A model generated the notes under the pieces. The model did not search any database, was not told where the DNA came from, and worked only from the letters and a program-made list of their open reading frames with translations. The position numbers and the translations under genes are program-made. A DNA stretch of 64,000 nt from assembly GCA_965278945.1 (NCBI GenBank), contig OZ257128.1, forward strand, positions 1,302,001-1,366,000. Direction: 5' to 3'. Source of the DNA: UBA10649 sp965278945. Its GTDB lineage: Bacteria > Actinomycetota > Actinomycetes > S36-B12. Below are positions 1 to 8,594 of this stretch, piece by piece (the stretch's first letter is position 1; each line of letters begins with the position of its first letter).

Positions 1-213
1 GTCTACAAGCGCGCCCAGACGGCTGTCGCTGATGCGCGGGAACGCGGTGTGGTCCTCACCGCCCAGCAGCTTGGTCACTCCGCTGCTTCGGCCGTGACCG
101 CAGCCCGCGAGTTCGCGGTCGGGGCAACCACGCGAGCGCCGGAGGAGCCCCGCACGCCAGGGGCTGCCGCCGCCCGCGTCCTTGCCGCCGCCCGCCGAAC
201 CCCCCAGAAGTAG
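1..213 (+). CDS. C-terminal end of a hypothetical protein upstream of alaS (partial)
   Basis: An open frame enters from the left edge and ends at TAG 211-213, giving the last 70 residues of a protein. The tail is rich in Ala and Arg (ends AAARRTPQK) and shows no recognisable domain. In many actinobacteria one or two small hypothetical proteins (DUF948 and DUF6167 types) sit directly upstream of alaS, so this is probably such a protein; that is positional inference only. The alaS ribosome-binding site overlaps the stop codon, consistent with co-transcription. Confidence 0.6.
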   Translation, partial: VYKRAQTAVADARERGVVLTAQQLGHSAASAVTAAREFAVGATTRAPEEPRTPGAAAARVLAAARRTPQK

Positions 214-223
214 GAGAGCTTTC

Positions 224-2899
224 GTGGACTCCGCCGAGATCCGTAGCAGGTTCCTGCGCTATTTCGCCGATCGTGGGCATCAGGTCATCCCGTCGGCGTC
301 GTTGCTGCTCGACGATCCGACGCTGCTGTTCGTCAACGCTGGCATGGTGCCCTTCAAGCCCTACTTCCTCGGCGAGGCGCCCCCGCCGTACCCGCGGGCG
401 ACGAGCGTCCAGAAGGTCGTGCGCACAGGCGATATCGAGGAGGTCGGCAAGACGGCCCGTCATGCGTCGTTCTTCCAGATGGCCGGCAACTTCTCCTTCG
501 GCGACTACTTCAAGCAAGAGGCCATCCCGTTCGCCTGGGAGTTGCTGACCACTCCGGTGAGCGACGGCGGCTACGGGTTCCCCGAGGAGAAGCTCTGGGT
601 CACCGTCTACCTCGACGACGACGAGGCCATCGACATCTGGCACAAGCAGGTCGGCGTGCCGCTCGACCGCATCCAGCGACGCGGGATGCTCGACAACTTC
701 TGGTCGATGATGGTTCCCGGTCCGTGCGGGCCGTGCTCGGAGATCTACTACGACCGCGGTCCCGAGCATGGGCGCGAGGGCGGGCCGATCGCCGACGAGG
801 ATCGCTACCTCGAGGTGTGGAACCTGGTCTTCATGCAGAACCTGCGCGGCGAGGGCCCGGCCAAGGAGGGCTACCCGATCCTCGGCGACCTGCCCGCCAA
901 GAACATCGATACCGGCATGGGCCTCGAGCGCATGGCGACCATCCTCCAGGGCGTCGACAACCTCTACGAGATCGACACCACGCGCGGCATTCTCGATCGA
1001 GCCAGCGAGCTGACCGGCGCGAAGTACGGCGCGAACGAGCGCGACGACATCGCGCTCCGAGTCGTCGCCGACCATGCGCGCACGTGCGTGTTCCTCATCG
1101 GCGACGGTGTCATCCCGGGGAACGAGGGCCGCGGGTACGTGCTGCGCCGACTCATGCGCCGGACGATCCGGATGATGCGCCTGCTCGGCGCTCACGAGCC
1201 GACGATGAGCGAGCTCGTCGATTCCACCGTCCTCACGATGGCGCCGCAGTACCCCGAGCTCAATGACGAGCACAACCGCGTGCGCACGATCGCCGTGGGC
1301 GAGGAGGCGACCTTCCTGCAGACTCTGCGTACGGGAACGACGATCTTCGACACGGCCGCAGCAGGCGTGCGCGCTGGCGGCGGAACCCTGCTCTCCGGCG
1401 ACCAGGCGTTCGCGCTGCACGACACGTACGGATTCCCGATCGATCTCACCTTGGAGATGGCCTCGGAGCAGGGACTGGCCGTAGACGAGCCGGAGTTCCG
1501 CCGTCTCATGCAGCAGCAGCGGGAGCGCGCGAAGGCCGACTCCCGCGCCCGAAAGAGCGGCCTGGTGGCCACGACCGCGTACCGCGACATCCTCCAGTCC
1601 GGCGGGACGACGACGTTCACCGGTTACGACGAGTCGCAGACCGAGTCGCTGGTCATCGGAATCGTCAAGGACGGCGAGACCGTCCCGGCAGCGCGTGTCG
1701 GAGAGCACGTCGAGATCGTCCTGAATCGCACGCCGTTCTACGCCGAGGCCGGCGGGCAGCTCGGCGACCATGGCGCACTTCGTGCATCGAACGGCGCGAC
1801 CGTCGACGTGTACGACGTGCAGACTCCGGTGCCCGGTCTGTTCATCCATCGCGGCGAGGTACTCGACGGCGAGCTGGTCTCCGGGACGACGGTCATCAGC
1901 GAGGTCGATGCCGCCCGTCGTCGTGCGATCTCACGCGCGCACACCGCGACCCACATGATCCATCGCGCCTTCCGGGAGCGACTTGGAGACACGGCGACGC
2001 AGATGGGGTCGGAGAATGCGCCGGGTCGCCTGCGCTTCGACTTCCCGAATCCGACTCCCGTCTCGGCGTCTGTGCTCCAGGAAGTCGAGCAGCGGGTCAA
2101 CGAGGTGCTCATCGACGATCTCGTCGTCACCGCTCACTCGATGAGCCAGCCCGAGGCGCGCGCCCTGGGCGCGATGGCGCTGTTCGGCGAGAAGTACGGA
2201 GACAGCGTGCGCGTCGTGTCCGTCGGCGACTGGGCGCACGAGCTCTGCGGCGGCACGCACGCGCAGCGCTCGGGCCAGCTCGGCGTCGTCACCTTCTTGT
2301 CGGAGGGCTCTATCGGTGCCGGAGTACGGCGTGTCGAGGCGCTCGTCGGAGCCGATGCGTACCAGTTCCTCGCGCGCGAGCACCTGCTCGTCAACCGGCT
2401 GTCCGAACTGGTGAAGGCGCCGGCCGACCAGCTCGTCGACCGAGTCGAGAAGACGATCGCCGCGCTGAAGGGCGCCGAGCGAGATCTGGCGAAGGTCCGC
2501 AGCGCGCAATTGGCGGTCAACCTCGACGGCATCATCGGCGAGGGCAAGGACATCGGCCAGGTGCGCATCTGGTCGTTCGTGGCTCCCGACGGGACCTCGG
2601 GCGGTGACCTGCGCGAGCTGGTCGTCAAGGCCAGCGGCCGAGCACGCCACGACATCCCCGTCGTCATCTTCGGGGCGTCCGTCTCCGACGGGAAGGTGTC
2701 GGTCGTCGCCGGAGCCTCGCCGCAGGCGATCGCGCTGGGGATCACCGCGAACGCGATCCTGCAGGCAGCCTCGCCGAGCATCGACGGCCGAGGCGGCGGA
2801 AAGGATGACTTCGCGCAGGGCGGCGGCACGAACGCGTCCGGCATTCCGGGAGCCTTCGAGGCGGTCGAGGAGCTCATCCGGCAGAGGGCGGAGCAGTAG
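224..2899 (+). CDS. alaS: alanyl-tRNA synthetase
   Basis: AlaRS charges tRNA-Ala in the cytoplasm and edits mischarged Ser/Gly. The frame is open from 182, but GTG 224 is preferred: GGAGAG lies about 6 bases upstream and the protein then starts DSAEIRSRFLRYFADRGH, as the family does. The 891 residues match the usual length. The class II catalytic core occupies roughly the first 240 residues. The editing domain has HxxxH (AHTATHMIH, about residue 572) and a C-x3-H partner (CGGTHA, about 675). The glycine-rich C-terminal C-Ala signature GGGKDDFAQGGG is near 859. It is followed 4 bases later by ruvX, the usual actinobacterial order alaS-ruvX-mltG-aroE. Confidence 0.97.
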   Translation: MDSAEIRSRFLRYFADRGHQVIPSASLLLDDPTLLFVNAGMVPFKPYFLGEAPPPYPRATSVQKVVRTGDIEEVGKTARHASFFQMAGNFSFGDYFKQEAIPFAWELLTTPVSDGGYGFPEEKLWVTVYLDDDEAIDIWHKQVGVPLDRIQRRGMLDNFWSMMVPGPCGPCSEIYYDRGPEHGREGGPIADEDRYLEVWNLVFMQNLRGEGPAKEGYPILGDLPAKNIDTGMGLERMATILQGVDNLYEIDTTRGILDRASELTGAKYGANERDDIALRVVADHARTCVFLIGDGVIPGNEGRGYVLRRLMRRTIRMMRLLGAHEPTMSELVDSTVLTMAPQYPELNDEHNRVRTIAVGEEATFLQTLRTGTTIFDTAAAGVRAGGGTLLSGDQAFALHDTYGFPIDLTLEMASEQGLAVDEPEFRRLMQQQRERAKADSRARKSGLVATTAYRDILQSGGTTTFTGYDESQTESLVIGIVKDGETVPAARVGEHVEIVLNRTPFYAEAGGQLGDHGALRASNGATVDVYDVQTPVPGLFIHRGEVLDGELVSGTTVISEVDAARRRAISRAHTATHMIHRAFRERLGDTATQMGSENAPGRLRFDFPNPTPVSASVLQEVEQRVNEVLIDDLVVTAHSMSQPEARALGAMALFGEKYGDSVRVVSVGDWAHELCGGTHAQRSGQLGVVTFLSEGSIGAGVRRVEALVGADAYQFLAREHLLVNRLSELVKAPADQLVDRVEKTIAALKGAERDLAKVRSAQLAVNLDGIIGEGKDIGQVRIWSFVAPDGTSGGDLRELVVKASGRARHDIPVVIFGASVSDGKVSVVAGASPQAIALGITANAILQAASPSIDGRGGGKDDFAQGGGTNASGIPGAFEAVEELIRQRAEQ

Positions 2900-2903
2900 C
2901 CGC

Positions 2904-3374
2904 GTGCGCCCAGGTGTTCGACTGGCGTGCGATGTGGGCACGGTCCGCATAGGACTGGCACGCAGCGACGCCACGGGGATGCTGGCCGTCCCCCTTCCCG
3001 CACTGGCCGCCGGGCCGCAGGCGGTCGACGGCGTGCTCGATGCGGTAGCCGAGTGGGACGCGATTGAGATCTTCGTGGGACTTCCCCTCCACATGAGCGG
3101 CGCCGAGGGTCCGTCTGCCGAGTTAGCCAGGTCGTGGGCTCGCTCACTTCGGGAACGAACCGCTGTGTCGATCCGTCTGATCGACGAGCGTCTGTCTACT
3201 GTGGAAGCCCAACGGGGCTTTCGCTCAAGCGGACGTTCGACCCGCGAGTCCCGCTCGCTCATCGACAGCGCGTCCGCGGTCGTCGTCCTGCAGTCCGCAC
3301 TCGAGTCCGAACGCGGGACCGGTGAGCCACCCGGCGAACCGGTGCCGAACGGGCCGGGAGGAGGAGCACCGTGA
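2904..3374 (+). CDS. ruvX: YqgF/RuvX family putative pre-16S rRNA nuclease / Holliday junction resolvase
   Basis: A 156-residue protein of the RNase H-like YqgF family, implicated in 16S rRNA 5' maturation and earlier proposed as a Holliday junction resolvase. The first acidic motif is DVGTVRIGLA near residue 10, GLPLHMSGAEG is near 55, and the DERLSTVEA motif with catalytic acid is near 95, followed by the D-S-A helix near the C-terminus. The GTG start lies 4 bases after the alaS stop. The stop overlaps the GTG of mltG by 4 bases (GTGA), implying translational coupling. The C-terminal Pro/Gly-rich tail is not conserved in the family. Confidence 0.93.
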   Translation: MRPGVRLACDVGTVRIGLARSDATGMLAVPLPALAAGPQAVDGVLDAVAEWDAIEIFVGLPLHMSGAEGPSAELARSWARSLRERTAVSIRLIDERLSTVEAQRGFRSSGRSTRESRSLIDSASAVVVLQSALESERGTGEPPGEPVPNGPGGGAP

Positions 3375-4489
3375 GTCAGCTTGAGTCGGTCATGACGTCA
3401 GGTCCCCTTCCGCCGTCTCGCCATGACCGCACGTGGGGGCGCCGGATTGCCGCGCTCGTCTCGATCGGCCTCGTGCTGCTCATGGTCGGTGCCGCATACC
3501 TGCTCCTGCGCGGTGGCGGCGACGAAAGCGACTTCGGCGGCTCGGGCACGGGCACCGCGGTCGTGGTCGTCGGACGAGGCGACACGCTGACCGAGATCGG
3601 CCAGAAGCTCGAGGACGCCGATGTCGTCCTCACCGCCGGCGCGTTCATCGACGCCGCCGAGGTCGACGATCGGGCGGCGTCCATCGGCCCGGGCAAGTAC
3701 ACGCTCCGCAAGCAGATGAGCGCGGATGCAGCGCTCGAGCTGATGCTCGATCCGCAGTCGCGGGCCGACAGCAGGCTCGTCCTGCCTGAAGGACTGCGGC
3801 TCGAGCAGACGGTGTCCGCCGCGGCGGAGGCATCCTCACTGCCGAAGTCCGCGTTCCAGGAGGTCCTGCAGGATCCCGCGCAGCTCGAACTGCCGACGTG
3901 GGCCAAGGACCGCCCCGAGGGATTCATGTTCCCTGCGAGCTATGACCTCACCGGGGATGAGACCGCCAGAACGCTGCTGCGCAGCCTGGTCAAGCGCTTC
4001 AACCAGGCCAGCGCCGACATCGGCCTGGAAAGTCGCGCCGCCGACGTGGGCCTGTCGCCCTACGAGGTGCTGGTCGTCGCCTCGCTGATCCAGGCCGAGG
4101 GTGCACCCCAGGACTTCGCGAAGGTAGCGCGCGTGATCTACAACCGGCTCGACGCGGACATGCCGCTGCAGCTGGACTCGACTGTCGCGTACGCCCTCGG
4201 TATCACCGACCTCACGCTCAGCGCGGACCAGTTGAAGGCCGCGTCCCCTTACAACACCTATGTGCGTCGCGGGCTGCCGCCGCGTCCGATCAACTCGCCG
4301 GGCGAGGCCGCCATCGAGGCAGCACTCGACCCGGCGAAGGGAAAGTGGCTGTACTTCGTGCTGTCCGATCCGCGATCGAAGGACACCAAGTTCGCCGCGA
4401 GCTACGAGAGGTTCCTCGAACTGAAGAAGGAGTACCAGGAGAACCTGGCCGAGTACGAGCGTGAGCAGGCGGCCGGTTCCAGTGGCTGA
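3371..4489 (+). CDS. mltG: endolytic murein transglycosylase MltG (YceG-like)
   Basis: MltG cleaves nascent glycan strands at the membrane and so sets the end of glycan polymerisation. The 372-residue protein has a short cytoplasmic N-terminus, one transmembrane helix at about residues 24-46 (IAALVSIGLVLLMVGAAYLL), a LysM-like subdomain (VGRGDTLTEIGQKL), and the catalytic region with ASLIQAEG, whose glutamate fits the family active site. The NTYVRRGLPPRPINSPG and Y-F-V-L stretches are typical of YceG. It sits in the alaS-ruvX-mltG-aroE string, overlapping ruvX by 4 bases and aroE by a few bases. Confidence 0.94.
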   Translation: MSQLESVMTSGPLPPSRHDRTWGRRIAALVSIGLVLLMVGAAYLLLRGGGDESDFGGSGTGTAVVVVGRGDTLTEIGQKLEDADVVLTAGAFIDAAEVDDRAASIGPGKYTLRKQMSADAALELMLDPQSRADSRLVLPEGLRLEQTVSAAAEASSLPKSAFQEVLQDPAQLELPTWAKDRPEGFMFPASYDLTGDETARTLLRSLVKRFNQASADIGLESRAADVGLSPYEVLVVASLIQAEGAPQDFAKVARVIYNRLDADMPLQLDSTVAYALGITDLTLSADQLKAASPYNTYVRRGLPPRPINSPGEAAIEAALDPAKGKWLYFVLSDPRSKDTKFAASYERFLELKKEYQENLAEYEREQAAGSSG

Positions 4490-5297
4490 GGCACCGCAGT
4501 CGTCACGTCATCGCGCCGCGGTTCTGGGCTCGCCCATCGAGCATTCCCTCTCGCCCCTGCTTCACCGAGCCGCGTACGCCGACCTCGGCCTCGACTGGCA
4601 GTACGACGCCATCGAGGTCGACGAGCACACGCTGAAGGACTTCCTTGCCGGGCTCGACGACTCGTGGGCTGGCCTGTCGCTCACCATGCCGCTGAAGGAG
4701 CGCGTCATCTCGTACCTCGACGTGGTGGACGACCTGGCTGCAGAGATCAGGTCGGTCAACACGGTCATCCCGAGCGCCGGCGGCTGGCGCGGCACGAACA
4801 CCGATGTCGTCGGCATGGTCCGAGCCCTGCGCGAGGCCGGGGTTCAGGGCGAGCTGAAGTACGGCACGGTCCTCGGCTCGGGGGCCACCGCGCGCAGTGC
4901 CGTCGCTGCCATGGCCGAACTCGGAGTCGAGATCGTCACGGTGCATGCGCGCAACTCTGAGACATCTCGCGCGGTCGCCGAACTGGCCATCCGGCTCGGC
5001 GTCGAGGGCCGCACCACCGACCTTCAGCCCGACCTGCGCGCACTCGAGGCCGATGTCGTCATCTCGACGCTGCCGGGAGACGCGGCCGAGCCGTGGGTGC
5101 GCTTCGCCGATGGTGCACGCGGAACACTCCTGGACGTCTCGTATCACCCGTGGCCGACTCCGCTGGCGGCCACCTGGCGCACCCGCGCGGTCGCCAGCGG
5201 CCGCGATCTGCTGCTGTGGCAGGCCGTCGAGCAGGTCCGGCTCATGACCGGCCGCGAGCCCAATCCCGTGGTTATGGCGGCCGCGCTGCCCGCCTGA
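4482..5297 (+). CDS. aroE: shikimate dehydrogenase
   Basis: It reduces 3-dehydroshikimate to shikimate with NADPH, the fourth shikimate-pathway step. Substrate motifs are SPIEHSLSPLLHRAAY near the N-terminus, the catalytic Lys in MPLKERV and the Asp in GTNTDVVG. The nucleotide loop is GSGATARSAV, slightly different from the usual GxGGxxxA. The start is uncertain: GTG 4482 overlaps the mltG stop by 8 bases and gives 271 residues, while an in-frame GTG at 4461 would add 7 residues. Neither has a strong Shine-Dalgarno. The next gene is aroC, so four pathway genes follow in order. Confidence 0.94.
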   Translation: MAEAPQSSRHRAAVLGSPIEHSLSPLLHRAAYADLGLDWQYDAIEVDEHTLKDFLAGLDDSWAGLSLTMPLKERVISYLDVVDDLAAEIRSVNTVIPSAGGWRGTNTDVVGMVRALREAGVQGELKYGTVLGSGATARSAVAAMAELGVEIVTVHARNSETSRAVAELAIRLGVEGRTTDLQPDLRALEADVVISTLPGDAAEPWVRFADGARGTLLDVSYHPWPTPLAATWRTRAVASGRDLLLWQAVEQVRLMTGREPNPVVMAAALPA

Positions 5298-5354
5298 CCT
5301 CGTCCGTCGCGACCGTGGTCAGCACGCGTGCTCCCATCTGGAAGGATTGCGCGC

Positions 5355-6539
5355 ATGGTCCGATGGTTGACGGCAGGGGAGTCGCACGGCCCGGCACTAG
5401 TGACGATCGCCGAAGGCCTTCCCGCAGGAATCGAGATCACGTCAGAGCGCATCGCCGACGACCTCGCCCGCAGGCGCCTGGGTGCCGGACGCGGCGCACG
5501 GATGAAGTTCGAGCGTGACGAGGTGCGCCTTCTCGGCGGTGTCCGTCACGGCGTGACCCTCGGCGGTCCCGTGGCGATCGAGGTCGGCAACTCCGAGTGG
5601 CCCAAGTGGGAGCAGGTGATGTCTCCCGATCCCGTCGACGAGGCCGTGCTCGCCGAGCTCGCGCGCAACGCTCCGCTCACCAGGCCACGGCCCGGCCATG
5701 CCGACCTCGTCGGCATGCAGAAGTACGGGTTCACCGACGCGCGCCCGATCCTCGAGCGTGCCAGCGCGCGCGAGACCGCCGCACGAGTCGCGCTGGCCGC
5801 AGTCGCCCGGGCGTTCCTGCGCCAGGTGGCCGGCATCGAGGTACTCAGCCACGTCGTGCGCATCGGCGCCGCCGCGGTGCCCGAGGGTGCGTACACCCTG
5901 CCCGTCGCGAGCGACCTCGATGCGATTGACGACAGTCCCGTTCGCTGCCTTGACCCTGAGTCGGCTGCGGCGATGGAAGCCGAGATCTCCGCCGCGCATC
6001 GCGACGGGGACACCCTCGGCGGCGTGGTCGAGGTCCTGGCGTACGGCTTGCCGCCCGGACTGGGCAGCCATGTTCATTGGGATCGCCGCCTGGACTCCAA
6101 GCTCGCGGGTGCGCTGATGGGCATCCAGGCGATCAAGGGTGTCGAGATCGGAGACGGCTTCCACCTGGCATCGGTACGCGGCTCCCTCGCGCAGGACGAG
6201 ATTGTCTCCGGCCCTGACGGCCTTCGTCGCACGTCCGGGCGTTCGGGAGGCACCGAGGGCGGGATGTCGACGGGCGAGCCGCTTCGGGTCCGTGCGGCCA
6301 TGAAGCCGATCTCGACGATTCCCAAGGCCCTTCGCACCGTCGACATCGCCACCGGTGAGCCCGCGGCCGCGATCAACCAGCGTTCGGACGTGTGCGCGGT
6401 TCCCGCCGCGGGAGTCGTCGCCGAGGCCATGGTGCTGCTCGTGCTCGCCGACGCGATGCTGGAGAAGTTCGGCGGCGACAGCGTCGTCGAGGTCACGCGC
6501 AACCTGAACGGCTACCTCGACAACCTCTCCGTGCGCTGA
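5355..6539 (+). CDS. aroC: chorismate synthase
   Basis: It converts EPSP to chorismate with a reduced flavin, the last step of the pathway. The 394-residue protein has all family signatures: GESHGPAL at the N-terminus, TRPRPGHADLVG near residue 110, and GRSGGTEGGMS near 300. ATG 5355 is chosen over upstream in-frame codons because GGAAGG lies at the right distance and the protein then begins MVRWLTAGESHG, the family start. Its stop overlaps the ATG of aroK as ATGA, indicating coupling in the aroE-aroC-aroK-aroB-aroQ run. Confidence 0.97.
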   Translation: MVRWLTAGESHGPALVTIAEGLPAGIEITSERIADDLARRRLGAGRGARMKFERDEVRLLGGVRHGVTLGGPVAIEVGNSEWPKWEQVMSPDPVDEAVLAELARNAPLTRPRPGHADLVGMQKYGFTDARPILERASARETAARVALAAVARAFLRQVAGIEVLSHVVRIGAAAVPEGAYTLPVASDLDAIDDSPVRCLDPESAAAMEAEISAAHRDGDTLGGVVEVLAYGLPPGLGSHVHWDRRLDSKLAGALMGIQAIKGVEIGDGFHLASVRGSLAQDEIVSGPDGLRRTSGRSGGTEGGMSTGEPLRVRAAMKPISTIPKALRTVDIATGEPAAAINQRSDVCAVPAAGVVAEAMVLLVLADAMLEKFGGDSVVEVTRNLNGYLDNLSVR

Positions 6540-7045
6540 TGGCTCCCGTCCTCGTCCTGGTCGGATCGCCGGGTGCTGGCAAGTCGAGCGTCGGGCGACG
6601 CGTCTCCGAGCGTCTTGGCGTGTCCTTCCTCGACACCGACCATGCGATCGAGGCAGCGGCCGGGATGAGCGTGTCAGACATCTTCGTCAGCCTCGGCGAG
6701 GAGGAGTTCCGCCGTCTCGAGGCCCTGGCCGTAGCGCAGGCGGTCGCCGACTCCGACGGGGTAGTCGCGCTCGGCGGGGGAGCGGTCATGCGCGAGGAGA
6801 CCCGCGAGGTCCTGGCCGGCCAGCGGATCATCTGGCTGAAGGTCGGCGTCCCCGACGCCGCGAACCGGGTCGGCCTCAACCAGGCCCGGCCCCTCCTGCT
6901 CGGCAATGTGCGCGGCACCTTGTCCTCGCTGCTGGAGCAGCGCAATCCGGTGTACGAGTCCTTGGCCACCGCTGTCGTCGACACCTCAGGTCGCAATCTT
7001 CGCGAGGTCACCGACGCCGTGCTGGAGATCGTGCGCGATGCCTGA
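6539..7045 (+). CDS. aroK: shikimate kinase
   Basis: It phosphorylates shikimate at the 3-hydroxyl. The 168-residue P-loop kinase begins MAPVLVLVGSPGAGKSS (Walker A), followed by the shikimate-binding LDTDHAIE, the EEEFRRLE arginine motif and VALGGGAVM (Walker B region). The lid region reads NQARPLLLGN, with the expected arginine. Length is normal. It starts inside the aroC stop (ATGA) and overlaps aroB by 8 bases, so all three are probably translated from one message. Confidence 0.95.
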   Translation: MAPVLVLVGSPGAGKSSVGRRVSERLGVSFLDTDHAIEAAAGMSVSDIFVSLGEEEFRRLEALAVAQAVADSDGVVALGGGAVMREETREVLAGQRIIWLKVGVPDAANRVGLNQARPLLLGNVRGTLSSLLEQRNPVYESLATAVVDTSGRNLREVTDAVLEIVRDA

Positions 7046-8144
7046 GGTCGTCATCCCCGTATCTGCCGAGCGCGACTACGACGTCGTGGTCGGCAGGGAC
7101 CTGCAGACCGCTCTAGTGCCGATGGTTGCGGGGTCCCAGCGTGTCGCGATCATCCATCCCGGCGCCCTCGCGACACGCGCCTCGGCCATGCGAGCGGACC
7201 TGCTCGATGCGGGCTTCCACGTCACGCTGATGGAGGTGCCCGAGGCCGAGGACGCGAAGACGGCCGAGGTCGCCGCGACGTGCTGGAACGCGCTCGGTAA
7301 CGCGGGCTTCACGCGCAGCGATTCGATCATCGGGCTAGGCGGCGGTTCGACGACTGACCTGGCCGGGTTCGTCGCGGCCACGTGGCTGCGTGGTATCCGC
7401 GTGGTGCAGGTGCCCACGACCCTGCTGGCCATGGTCGACGCGGCGGTGGGCGGAAAGACCGGCATCAACACCGCGAAGGGCAAGAACCTCGTCGGCTCGT
7501 TCTGGAGTCCGCGTGGCGTCATCTGCGACATCGACACACTGGCCACGCTGCCCCGCGCCGATCTCCTCGCCGGCATGGCCGAGGTCGTGAAGGTCGGTTT
7601 CATCCGCGACACGTCGATCCTCGACGACGTCGAGGCCGATCCCTCCCTCGCCACGGACCCGGCAGGCACGCTGCTGCCCGACCTGATCCGTCGAGCCGTG
7701 CAGGTGAAGGCGGATGTCGTCGGTGCTGACTTCCGCGAGACGTCGGCGACGGCGGGCGACGGGCGGATTGGCCGGGAGGCGCTGAACTACGGCCACACCT
7801 TCGCGCATGCGATCGAGCGCCGCGAGCACTACTCGTGGCGCCACGGCGACGCGGTTGCCGTCGGCATGATGTTCGTCGCGGAGATGGCGGCTCTCGACGG
7901 CCGGATCACTGCTGACGAGCTCACGCGGCACGCGTCCGTCCTCGCCTCACTCGACCTGCCGGTCAGATACGAGGCCGGGCACTGGGACGAGCTGTACGCC
8001 GCGATGTCCGTCGACAAGAAGGCACGCGGGTCGATGCTGCGATTCGTCGTGCTCGACGGCATCGGCAACCCGGTGATCTGGGACGGTCCGGACCCCGAGG
8101 TCCTGGCCAGCGCCTACGCGTCGATCAGCAGCCCGCGCGCGTAG
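7038..8144 (+). CDS. aroB: 3-dehydroquinate synthase
   Basis: It cyclises DAHP to 3-dehydroquinate using NAD and a divalent metal; this is the second step of the pathway. The 368 residues match the family. Visible motifs are GLGGGSTTDLAGFVAATWLRG (NAD site), PTTLLAMVDAAVGGKTGIN, NLVGSFW, and the metal ligands in LLAGMAEVVK (Glu), NYGHTFAHAIE (His) and HGDAVAVGM (His). ATG 7038 lies within the end of aroK, so the start needs no separate ribosome-binding site. An insertion-like SATAGDGRIGREA segment precedes the second metal motif. Confidence 0.96.
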   Translation: MPEVVIPVSAERDYDVVVGRDLQTALVPMVAGSQRVAIIHPGALATRASAMRADLLDAGFHVTLMEVPEAEDAKTAEVAATCWNALGNAGFTRSDSIIGLGGGSTTDLAGFVAATWLRGIRVVQVPTTLLAMVDAAVGGKTGINTAKGKNLVGSFWSPRGVICDIDTLATLPRADLLAGMAEVVKVGFIRDTSILDDVEADPSLATDPAGTLLPDLIRRAVQVKADVVGADFRETSATAGDGRIGREALNYGHTFAHAIERREHYSWRHGDAVAVGMMFVAEMAALDGRITADELTRHASVLASLDLPVRYEAGHWDELYAAMSVDKKARGSMLRFVVLDGIGNPVIWDGPDPEVLASAYASISSPRA

Positions 8145-8154
8145 AGTTCGCGCC

Positions 8155-8592
8155 ATGTCGCATGTGTACGTCCTCAATGGACCGAACCTCGGACGACTGG
8201 GAACTCGCGAGCCCGGCATCTACGGAAGCATGACCTTCGAGCAGCTCGCCGATGCCTGCCGTGCCACGGCGGCGGACCTGGGCCTGAGCGCCACGGTGCT
8301 GCAGACCGACGACGAGGCCGAGCTGATCGGCTGGCTGCATCGCGCGCAGGACGAGCAGGCCTCGGTCATTCTCAATCCGGCCGCGTTCACCCACTACTCG
8401 TACGCTCTTCGCGATGCCTGCGCGATGGTGACCACCCCTCTCGTCGAGGTGCACCTGTCGAACCCTGCCGCGCGCGAGGAGTTCCGCCACACCTCCGTGA
8501 TCTCGGCGGTCGCGAACGGCACGATCGCCGGCTTCGGCACGGACTCATACCGGCTCGCCCTGCGCGCGGTCGCTGCTCTCGTCGCGGGCTGA
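8155..8592 (+). CDS. aroQ: type II 3-dehydroquinate dehydratase
   Basis: It dehydrates 3-dehydroquinate to 3-dehydroshikimate; the type II enzyme is a dodecamer. The 145-residue protein starts SHVYVLNGPNLGRLGTREPGIYG, which carries the catalytic Arg and Tyr of the family. It has ILNPAAFTHYSYALRDA (Asn and His side) and EVHLSNPAAREEFRHTS, with the active-site His. It follows aroB after 10 bases. Only aroA and the DAHP synthase genes of the pathway are missing from this cluster. Confidence 0.96.
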   Translation: MSHVYVLNGPNLGRLGTREPGIYGSMTFEQLADACRATAADLGLSATVLQTDDEAELIGWLHRAQDEQASVILNPAAFTHYSYALRDACAMVTTPLVEVHLSNPAAREEFRHTSVISAVANGTIAGFGTDSYRLALRAVAALVAG

Positions 8593-8594
8593 GC